Shown here one piece after another: positions 1 through 5,637 of a stretch of DNA of 7,789 nt (positions are counted from its first letter, which is position 1; every line of letters begins with the position of its first letter). Both the position numbers and the translations under genes were made by a program. This DNA is from Gammaproteobacteria bacterium (GTDB lineage: Bacteria; Pseudomonadota; Gammaproteobacteria; GCA-001735895), in contig JANTFY010000103.1 of NCBI GenBank assembly GCA_024763185.1, positions 1 through 7,789 on the forward strand, given 5' to 3'. The notes beneath the pieces are model-generated. The model was not told where the DNA came from, ran no database searches, and saw only the letters and a program-made list of their open reading frames with translations.

Positions 1-396
1 CTGATACCGATATTGAAATATATCGATGAACACCCATCTATGATGGTAAGTATTGAGCAACTGGATAAAAGTATTGAAAATCTGTACGTGCCCGTCAGCA
101 CGCTGATTCTGAACGAATGGAATTTCGATCCTGAATTCGTGCAAATCGTGGAAAATGAAAAAAACTGGGAAAGAGACAGCGGTGAAGCGATTGATTATGT
201 CGATATCATTATTGCATCCAGGCTGATTTATATGCAGGAGCACGGTCAACAAAATGATCTAGCGGTAGACAATATCGATACCCTACCGGTGATGAGAAAG
301 CTGAAACTGCACGAATTTGATGATGAGGGTCACTTTTTCATGGACAGGGCGCTGATGGAAATTGAGGAAATGCAGCGTTTATTGCATACCGCCTGA
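1..396 (+). CDS. HDOD-domain protein, C-terminal part (5' truncated by window edge)
   Basis: The frame is open from base 1 to the TGA at 394-396, so this is the last 131 codons of a longer gene. The TTG at 13 is just an internal Leu codon. The pattern Leu-Pro-Ile-Leu-x-Tyr, then a helix, then a segment with Asn-Glu-Trp-Asn-Phe-Asp-Pro-Glu-Phe, then an Asp-Tyr-Val-Asp-Ile-Ile-x-Ala-Ser-Arg helix, matches the second half of an HDOD domain, where 'W-[NKS]-[FL]-P' and 'A..la' helices are typical. HDOD proteins are HD-phosphohydrolase relatives that usually lack catalysis and act in signalling. Here the His residues usual after the Trp-Asn-Phe element are missing (Glu-Asn-Glu-Lys-Asn-Trp in their place), so a non-enzymatic role is likely. 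The partners and any N-terminal domain lie outside the window. trxC follows after 49 bases on the same strand. Confidence 0.75.
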   Translation: MIPILKYIDEHPSMMVSIEQLDKSIENLYVPVSTLILNEWNFDPEFVQIVENEKNWERDSGEAIDYVDIIIASRLIYMQEHGQQNDLAVDNIDTLPVMRKLKLHEFDDEGHFFMDRALMEIEEMQRLLHTA

Positions 397-445
397 ACGT
401 GCGATTTTATCCGGATTTTTTTTAAAAATTTATTAGGAATAAATC

Positions 446-880
446 ATGACTGAACAAAACCATATCGTCTGTGCATCCTGTGGTGCTATCAATAACGTAC
501 CAAAGTCACGCCTGGGTGATAATCCGGTGTGCGGTAAATGTAAGAAACCACTGATGAATGGACAGCCGCTGGAATTGAACGAAGCAGGATTTAACCGCTT
601 CGTGGAAAAAAGTCATCAACCCTTGCTGGTTGATTTCTGGGCTCCCTGGTGCGGCCCCTGCAAGATGATGGCCCCGGTATTTGCCCAGGCAGCCGCACAA
701 CTGGAACCCGACTTCCGGTTGATCAAGGTCAATACGGAAAATGAACAAAACCTCGCCGGTCGCTTGCGCATACAGTCGATACCCACCCTGGCCATATATA
801 AAAATGGACAGGAAATTGTACGTCAACCCGGCGCTATGGGTCTGGGGGATCTGATCAACTGGGCAAGGAGCCATGCCTGA
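446..880 (+). CDS. trxC: Thioredoxin 2 (zinc-binding thioredoxin TrxC)
   Basis: A 144-residue cytoplasmic thiol-disulfide oxidoreductase that reduces disulfides in proteins using electrons from thioredoxin reductase. The N-terminal zinc finger is visible as two CxxC pairs, Cys9-Ala-Ser-Cys12 and Cys29-Gly-Lys-Cys32. This finger separates TrxC from TrxA. The thioredoxin fold follows from about residue 42, with the catalytic Trp-Cys-Gly-Pro-Cys at 68-72, the buried Asp63 of the Val-Asp-Phe-Trp strand, and the cis-proline in Ser-Ile-Pro113-Thr. Length equals the family norm (about 140). The ATG at 446 has an AGGA at 435-438, seven bases upstream. The gene overlaps the start of hslR by 8 bases. 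In E. coli trxC is OxyR-controlled. I see no clear OxyR site or promoter in the 49 bases upstream, so it may be read through from the HDOD gene or from a promoter inside it. Confidence 0.96.
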   Translation: MTEQNHIVCASCGAINNVPKSRLGDNPVCGKCKKPLMNGQPLELNEAGFNRFVEKSHQPLLVDFWAPWCGPCKMMAPVFAQAAAQLEPDFRLIKVNTENEQNLAGRLRIQSIPTLAIYKNGQEIVRQPGAMGLGDLINWARSHA

Positions 881-1259
881 GGAAAAAGTTAGGATCGATA
901 AGTGGTTATGGGCGGCCCGTTTTTTTAAAACCCGTGCGTTGGCCAGCGAGGCAGTCAATGGCGGCAAGGTGCATTTGCAGGGGCAAAGGATCAAGGCATC
1001 CCGTGCCGTCAAGGTAGATGACATTTATGAAATTCAGCGTGGTTATGATCGTCTGCAGGTTGTCGTCTTGGGGCTTTCTGCCAGGCGCGGGTCGGCTTCT
1101 GTCGCTCAAACCCTGTACCAGGAAACAGAGCAAAGTATTAAGCGCCGTGAAAAAGAGTCAGAGCAAAGAAATCTGGCAAGACTGCAAAGACCGATACTGG
1201 ATCATCGCCCCAGTAAAAAAGAAAGACGTAAAATCAGGGATCTGACGGGTAAGTATTAG
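873..1259 (+). CDS. hslR: Heat shock protein 15, S4-domain ribosome-rescue factor (Hsp15)
   Basis: A 128-residue S4-type RNA-binding protein. In E. coli Hsp15 binds free 50S subunits that still carry peptidyl-tRNA after premature dissociation and helps return them to use. The S4 domain spans about residues 6-68 and starts with the hallmark Arg-Ile-Asp-Lys-Trp-Leu-Trp-Ala-Ala-Arg-Phe-Phe-Lys-Thr-Arg, close to the E. coli sequence. Gly-Gly-Lys-Val-His and Gly-Gln-Arg follow. The C-terminal tail is strongly basic and ends with the typical Arg-Pro-Ser-Lys-Lys-Glu-Arg-Arg motif. The ATG at 873 lies inside the last codons of trxC. It is the only ATG, GTG or TTG between the in-frame stop at 852-854 and the conserved S4 motif. 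An AAGGAG at 865-870 lies only two bases before it, which is tight spacing, so translation is probably coupled to trxC. Its stop is two bases from the convergent plsB stop. Confidence 0.95.
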   Translation: MPEEKVRIDKWLWAARFFKTRALASEAVNGGKVHLQGQRIKASRAVKVDDIYEIQRGYDRLQVVVLGLSARRGSASVAQTLYQETEQSIKRREKESEQRNLARLQRPILDHRPSKKERRKIRDLTGKY

Positions 1260-1261
1260 CG

Positions 1262-3724
1262 CTACTTGTCGGTGACGACATCATGGCGATGCTGGGTATT
1301 CAATAATTGCAGAATGGTGCTTCTGACTTCAATGCTGAGCAGGATGCGAATATCCACATTCACCTGGTCGAAGGATTCCTGGAATACCAGGTGGTCATTT
1401 TCATCGCGTTCAATAAATCCCCGTTTAAACAAGGTATTGATGAAATGTCCGAATAACTGGCGATCATAAAAATCGGGAGAATTAATGCCATACAGCATGG
1501 AAATCTTTTTCGCCACCAGGTGGCAACGTTGTTCCAGCTCCTGTTCGCTTAATGGATTACCCCCACTTTCCCATAACACGACAAAGGTCATGTAGTAGCG
1601 TTCCAGTACCGGCTGTGCGATATGGGCCAAACGGCTCATGATTAAATAATGCACATCACTGCGATCCGGACGTTTCAAGGTATTGTCCTTCTTGGACAGC
1701 ACTTTTTCCTCGACCAGGAAGTCGATGATCTGGGGTATGAAATCAGCCAGTTGCTGAGCATTCCATTGCAAGTGTAATTCTGCCGCCAGGAAAGGATAAA
1801 CATATTCCACGATACTGATCAGTTTGTCCTGTTTGATGGTGCGCGTATTGAGAAAACAACAGGCGACCAGTGAGGGTATGATCAATGTATGCAAGCTGTT
1901 ATTACGGTAATAACTCATCAACACGGCATGTTCGGGTTTCAGGTAAATAATGTCTCCCAGTTGATGATGGTGAATATGAATCAGACCCTGTTGTTCAATA
2001 CGCTGTAATTCCTGTTCATTGACCTCGTCCTGTAGCAGGGTGGATTTAAGTTGTGGCTGGGACGAGATGAGTCGCTGGTAAAAATGACATTGCTGCAACA
2101 GGTCTAAGGCATCAATACTCTGCCTGGGAGTGGCCAGCAGAGTGGTTGCAATCAGGTTTACCGGGTTCACGACTGCGGCACGATTAATTTCCTGCATGAT
2201 CAAAAGCGACAACTGGTCGACGGCATTTCTAAACCAGTCCTGCTGTTTCAATGATTCCATATTCGACTGTTGCCAGTCTTTATTATGCTTATCCAGTAAT
2301 TTATCGAGTTGAATGGGTGTTCCAAAACTGGTGGTAACCTTGCCGAACTGCCCTTTTAGAAACAGGATGGATTTGATTGAGGTGAATAAAGATTCCTTCT
2401 GCTTTTTCTGGCCATACAGCTCTCCCACATAGGCGTGGCCTTCTATCAGTTTTTCATAACCGATATAAACCGGCACGAAAGCCAGTGGACGATGTTGTGA
2501 TCGTATCCAGGCATCGACGGTCATGGACAGCATACCCAACTTGGGCTTGAGTAGACGCCCGGTTCGACTGCGCCCGCCCTCAATAAAATATTCGATGGGT
2601 ACGCCCAGTCTGACCAGTTCGTTCAGATACTCGGTCATGACCGCACCGTACAGTGGTTTGTCACGAAAGCTGCGCCTCAGGAAAAAGGCTCCACCGCCAC
2701 GCAACAACCGGCCAATAATTGGCATGTTTAAATTGTTACCGGCCGCGATATAGGGCAAGGCGAGGCCCTCGTGAAAGATCACGTAGGACAGTAAAAGGTA
2801 ATCGACATGGCTGCGATGACAGGGTACATAAATCAACTGGTGGGTCAGGGCAATGTGCTTAACGGGGTCAATATTGAACACCTTGATACCGGAGAAGAAG
2901 CGGTTCCAGAACATGTCCAGCAGGCGTTTCATCAGTTCCTGGGAAATCTGTGTGCAGTCGGAGAAAATCTCTCGCGCATATTTAACGGCCTGTTTCTGCC
3001 CGGCGAGTTTGGAACGAAATTTTTCCTGTTCCTGCTTATCGATGACCTCGAGCACACGCGCTGAATTCACGACCTTGTTGACGGTGTCGTTCAGGTGGGT
3101 AATTTCGGGTCCGTAGGTGGCTTCGTGCTGCCGGCGCAGGTTGTCGCTGAGCAAATCGTTGAGGTTTTCCGAGGTGTCCTGGGCCTGTTTGCACAGCGCG
3201 CGGAAACTTTGCGGCGGTTGAAAAATAATGGTGCCATGCCGTCCATTGACCAGCAGGGTCAAGAGCTTGCGGGTTCGTCCTGCCATCTCCCAGGTATCTG
3301 AAAACAGTACCTTGAGCCAGTGGCGCTGACGGGCGATGGCACGACCCCAGAACACAGACACCGGGATCACCGAGATATCAATGGAGTCATCTGCTTCGAT
3401 GGCGCCGATCAATTCCTCCAGCATCAGGCTGTGTTTTTTTTGCTGCGTAATCCAGTCGCTGAGCGGATTGCGCGATGCAATGCTGTAAACCGAGTGATGT
3501 TTGTAACCCTGAATGGCGATTGGTTCCAGCGGATTGGTAATTTGCAGTGCATCGGTGGTATGTTCGAGCACCAGTAATTCGGATAAGCCCCGCTCCGCCA
3601 TGACATACAGGATGGGGCCTGGCGGCATATCGGATGCGGTTAAATTCCGCGGCAGGATTTCAACGCGTACCCACAGAAACAGGAGCTTTATCAGCAGACG
3701 GTGTAACCGGCGTTTAAAGGACAT
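1262..3724 (-). CDS. plsB: Glycerol-3-phosphate 1-O-acyltransferase PlsB
   Basis: 820 residues (E. coli PlsB has 807). It acylates sn-glycerol 3-phosphate at position 1 using acyl-ACP or acyl-CoA to give lysophosphatidic acid, the first committed step of phospholipid synthesis, at the inner membrane. All four acyltransferase motifs are present. Motif I is His303-Arg-Ser-His-Val-Asp308, the HX4D catalytic pair. Motif II is Gly-Ala-Phe-Phe-Leu-Arg-Arg at 345-351. Motif III is Phe-Ile-Glu-Gly-Gly-Arg-Ser-Arg-Thr-Gly at 380-389. Motif IV is Phe-Val-Pro-Val-Tyr-Ile-Gly-Tyr at 416-423. The PlsB-specific N-terminal region (for example Pro-Val-Ser-Val-Phe-Trp-Gly-Arg at 121-128) and the long C-terminal region, with Met-Ser-Tyr-Tyr-Arg-Asn-Asn and Leu-Tyr-Gly-Ile-Asn-Ser-Pro-Asp-Phe-Tyr, are intact. 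The basic N-terminus (Lys-Arg-Arg) suits membrane attachment. No good Shine-Dalgarno precedes the ATG, and no clear promoter was found. Expression signals are unresolved. Confidence 0.97.
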   Translation of the reverse strand: MSFKRRLHRLLIKLLFLWVRVEILPRNLTASDMPPGPILYVMAERGLSELLVLEHTTDALQITNPLEPIAIQGYKHHSVYSIASRNPLSDWITQQKKHSLMLEELIGAIEADDSIDISVIPVSVFWGRAIARQRHWLKVLFSDTWEMAGRTRKLLTLLVNGRHGTIIFQPPQSFRALCKQAQDTSENLNDLLSDNLRRQHEATYGPEITHLNDTVNKVVNSARVLEVIDKQEQEKFRSKLAGQKQAVKYAREIFSDCTQISQELMKRLLDMFWNRFFSGIKVFNIDPVKHIALTHQLIYVPCHRSHVDYLLLSYVIFHEGLALPYIAAGNNLNMPIIGRLLRGGGAFFLRRSFRDKPLYGAVMTEYLNELVRLGVPIEYFIEGGRSRTGRLLKPKLGMLSMTVDAWIRSQHRPLAFVPVYIGYEKLIEGHAYVGELYGQKKQKESLFTSIKSILFLKGQFGKVTTSFGTPIQLDKLLDKHNKDWQQSNMESLKQQDWFRNAVDQLSLLIMQEINRAAVVNPVNLIATTLLATPRQSIDALDLLQQCHFYQRLISSQPQLKSTLLQDEVNEQELQRIEQQGLIHIHHHQLGDIIYLKPEHAVLMSYYRNNSLHTLIIPSLVACCFLNTRTIKQDKLISIVEYVYPFLAAELHLQWNAQQLADFIPQIIDFLVEEKVLSKKDNTLKRPDRSDVHYLIMSRLAHIAQPVLERYYMTFVVLWESGGNPLSEQELEQRCHLVAKKISMLYGINSPDFYDRQLFGHFINTLFKRGFIERDENDHLVFQESFDQVNVDIRILLSIEVRSTILQLLNTQHRHDVVTDK

Positions 3725-3840
3725 AAGGATCTGGATTTATAATTATCATTCGATGCTATAGAAACTTTGTCGATAACTCAATCTCTGTGCATGACACAGG
3801 CCATAAGATGGCAGTGCTTTGCTGAAGCGACTGCTGAACA

Positions 3841-3869
3841 TTGACAACAGTGAACAGAGCTTCTATATT
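3841..3869 (+). promoter_or_regulatory. Sigma70-type promoter for the HELGH membrane protein gene
   Basis: A perfect -35 box TTGACA (3841-3846) is followed by exactly 17 bases and TATATT (3864-3869), five of six matches to the -10 consensus. Transcription would begin near 3876, giving a leader of about 25 bases before the ATG at 3901. The TTG of the -35 box is also the first in-frame start-like codon of the open frame, which would tempt automatic callers to begin the gene there. Confidence 0.6.
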
Positions 3870-3900
3870 TTTTATACTTCTTTTATCTCAGTTAAGCTCA

Positions 3901-4578
3901 ATGTTATCCGGGAAAACAGAGGGTATATTTGGACCTGAGAAATTCCAGCCGCACCAGCACATAACCCGACCCATTCATATTTTACCTGTCAAGCTCATCC
4001 TGTGTTTGTTTCTGCTATGGGCACCGTTTAAAGCGTTATGGGCCGATAGTGCCAGCTACGCGTTTATCAAAGAAAATCTCGGTATGACCCTGGCGGGTGT
4101 GGCGACTTCCATTGCGGTACACGAGTTAGGTCATTTTGTGGTGGCTGAAATAGAGGGGGTTGATGCCCATTTTGACGAGGTAACCGTAAGATATAATGGC
4201 CTGGACGGTACTGAGCGGCAACGTCTGCTTCTTTCCTCGGCGGGTTTTCAGGCGCAATGGCTGTTATCAGAATACGCTTTTTACAAACTCGATCAGCCAG
4301 ATATTTGCAGACAGAAAAAAGCCTTGAACATGGGTTTTGTTCTCGGCCAGGTGGCCATTTCCGCGGCATATCTTAGCGTGCTCAGAGACCATGAAGATGG
4401 TGATGTAGAAGGTGTGGTGGACGCTTCCGGACTTTCTTCAGGAGAAATGCTCACGATACTGGCCGTGCCAGCGTTGCTGGATAGTTGGCGATTGTTTGAT
4501 GATAACGCTCCGAAATGGGCCAGTTGGGTTTCAAAAGGGGTTAAGGCCGTGGGTATATCCGCTGTCTGGACGTTTTAA
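3901..4578 (+). CDS. Unnamed membrane protein with HELGH zinc-metalloprotease motif (M50-like)
   Basis: 225 residues from the ATG at 3901. I do not recognise the family by name. A basic stretch and a hydrophobic segment at 28-48, ending in Leu-Trp-Ala-Asp, look like a signal peptide or membrane anchor. A second hydrophobic helix (61-73) runs straight into His74-Glu-Leu-Gly-His78, the HExxH signature of zinc proteases. Hydrophobic segments follow at about 109-127 (containing Ser-Ala-Gly-Phe-Gln-Ala), 141-161 and 183-199. An acidic loop, Asp-His-Glu-Asp-Gly-Asp, lies at 163-168. Pro190-Ala-Leu-Leu-Asp194-Ser-Trp-Arg197 resembles the 'P.LDGGR' motif that gives the third zinc ligand in site-2 proteases. 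HExxH in a membrane helix, an AG-type motif and a C-terminal LDxxR suggest an M50-like intramembrane peptidase, but this is inference. The frame extends upstream to a TTG at 3841 and a GTG at 3850. Both lie in the putative promoter, so 3901 is preferred, although its Shine-Dalgarno is weak. It is divergent from plsB and stands alone. Confidence 0.7.
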   Translation: MLSGKTEGIFGPEKFQPHQHITRPIHILPVKLILCLFLLWAPFKALWADSASYAFIKENLGMTLAGVATSIAVHELGHFVVAEIEGVDAHFDEVTVRYNGLDGTERQRLLLSSAGFQAQWLLSEYAFYKLDQPDICRQKKALNMGFVLGQVAISAAYLSVLRDHEDGDVEGVVDASGLSSGEMLTILAVPALLDSWRLFDDNAPKWASWVSKGVKAVGISAVWTF

Positions 4579-4579
4579 C

Positions 4580-4603
4580 TAAACCCTATTCTTGCAGGGT
4601 TTA
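4580..4603. terminator. Inverted repeat between convergent genes, possible bidirectional terminator
   Basis: A perfect 8-bp stem, TAAACCCT (4580-4587) and AGGGTTTA (4596-4603), encloses an 8-base loop and begins one base after the stop of the HELGH gene. It lies between two convergent genes, where a shared terminator would be expected. No run of T follows on either strand, so it is a weak candidate for an intrinsic terminator. It may only protect the 3' end. Confidence 0.35.
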
Positions 4604-4668
4604 CACTTTGCCAATCACTCAACAGGGATGCATAGCCGTTCAGGGCTAAGCGCTGAAGATCTTTTGGG

Positions 4669-5556
4669 CTAAACCGGTACCAGGTTCAGCATGCTGATCG
4701 CGCGTTGCACGTCGTTCGGCCAGATCCACAGTCGATAAGGTTCCGGGATATTAAAATAATTTTCCTGTCCATACAGTTCGCGGCTGCGCATATCGGCACA
4801 GTAGCGCGAGCGCCAGGCCTGTTGCTTCTTCGACGACAGCGACGATCCGTCGACGATTTTTTTACTGATGTCGTAGAGCTTTTCGCACATGCGGTATTCA
4901 TAACCCGGCATTGACAGGTCAATCTGGTATTGGCCCCTGCGCTTTTGTTTGGCCTCTTCAGCCATTTGAATAAACAAGGGTAAATCAAGCTCCCCCGGAA
5001 TATTGGGGAAAAGTATAAACGGGGCTGCCCAGCCACTTTCGATCATGTTGAGGTTAAACGTGGCGCGTTGCAGGCGCGTCATGTTTTTCATCTTTTTTGT
5101 ACTATAGGAAGGCGCCACATAAGCCAACAGCCTGCCATAATTGTCAAAGGGTGTATCGGCACTGCGGATATAGAGGTTGCGCTGGGTTCCCGATTCGCGC
5201 GTTAATCTTTCCTTGAGCTTGTTTTTATAGAAGGCGCTGGCCGACTTGCCCTGGGTATACTGCAAGGTGCCGGCTTCGGTATCTTCCAGTTTGGGCAAAA
5301 TGTAATCGGCAAAGTCATGGGTCACCGGTGCAATGCCATCCCTGATCCAGCTGGCCAGTTGACGAAATTCGTTATCCACTCGTTTGGCGCCATTCGCCGA
5401 GCGCGCGGTAACCTCGGGCGTGTCGATCGACAGCATGCGTATTGGCATGCTGATATTGGGGGTGTCTCCATCTGAAACGTCGACCAGGGATTTGGCCCCC
5501 AGTGAAGGCAGATTCTTACCGGCGGGTGTCCATAAAATTTGAGTGGTTCTGGCCAT
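4669..5556 (-). CDS. Staphylococcal-nuclease-like (SNase/thermonuclease) protein with C-terminal extension
   Basis: 295 residues. SNase-fold enzymes cut DNA and RNA phosphodiester bonds with Ca2+. The full active site is visible: Asp29-Gly-Asp31-Thr, then Arg40, then Ile-Asp45-Thr46-Pro-Glu48, and the second arginine in Tyr-Gly-Arg142-Leu-Leu-Ala-Tyr. These correspond to Asp21, Arg35, Asp40, Thr41, Glu43 and Arg87 of the S. aureus enzyme, so activity is plausible. The gap between the two arginines is 102 residues against 52 in S. aureus, meaning an insertion of about 50 residues (roughly 55-110). About 140 residues after the domain have no match I know. They are Lys/Arg and aromatic rich. No signal peptide is seen, unlike secreted thermonucleases, so it appears cytoplasmic. 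The ATG is supported by AAGGA at 5563-5567, six bases upstream. The gene lies 81 bases downstream of prfC on the same strand, with no clear terminator between, and may be co-transcribed. Confidence 0.85.
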   Translation of the reverse strand: MARTTQILWTPAGKNLPSLGAKSLVDVSDGDTPNISMPIRMLSIDTPEVTARSANGAKRVDNEFRQLASWIRDGIAPVTHDFADYILPKLEDTEAGTLQYTQGKSASAFYKNKLKERLTRESGTQRNLYIRSADTPFDNYGRLLAYVAPSYSTKKMKNMTRLQRATFNLNMIESGWAAPFILFPNIPGELDLPLFIQMAEEAKQKRRGQYQIDLSMPGYEYRMCEKLYDISKKIVDGSSLSSKKQQAWRSRYCADMRSRELYGQENYFNIPEPYRLWIWPNDVQRAISMLNLVPV

Positions 5557-5637
5557 GGGTCATCCTTAATTGAGAAACAGGGTGTTCATTGTGACATGGG
5601 AGGACCAGGCAATAAAGTGTTTGCTCTTCACCGTGAC

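Noticed and set aside
416..423. A run of eight T after the HDOD gene, possible intrinsic terminator
   Set aside because: Only a loop-less CCGG palindrome precedes it. No stable GC-rich hairpin can form just upstream.
506..1024. A 172-codon open frame on the minus strand across trxC and hslR
   Set aside because: It is antisense to two clearly recognised genes, its translation has no domain character, and it has no ribosome binding site of note.
1267..1280. Hairpin TGTCG-GTGA-CGACA just after the hslR stop, possible terminator
   Set aside because: The stem has only 5 bp, lies in the plsB coding region, and no T run follows. It may be chance, although the loop is a GNRA type.
2523..3761. Several 60-90 codon plus-strand open frames opposite plsB
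   Set aside because: They mirror plsB codons, overlap each other in different frames, and show no recognisable protein features.
3725..3780. A/T-rich sequence before plsB with TATAAA, GATAAT and TCGACA on the minus strand, possible plsB promoter
   Set aside because: No pair of boxes has both acceptable spacing and a plausible distance to the ATG. The best TATAAA would leave a leader of only a few bases.
4633..4648. Second small inverted repeat TAGCC/GGCTA with a 6-base loop in the convergent gap
   Set aside because: The stem is only 5 bp with no T run on either strand, too weak to call as a terminator.
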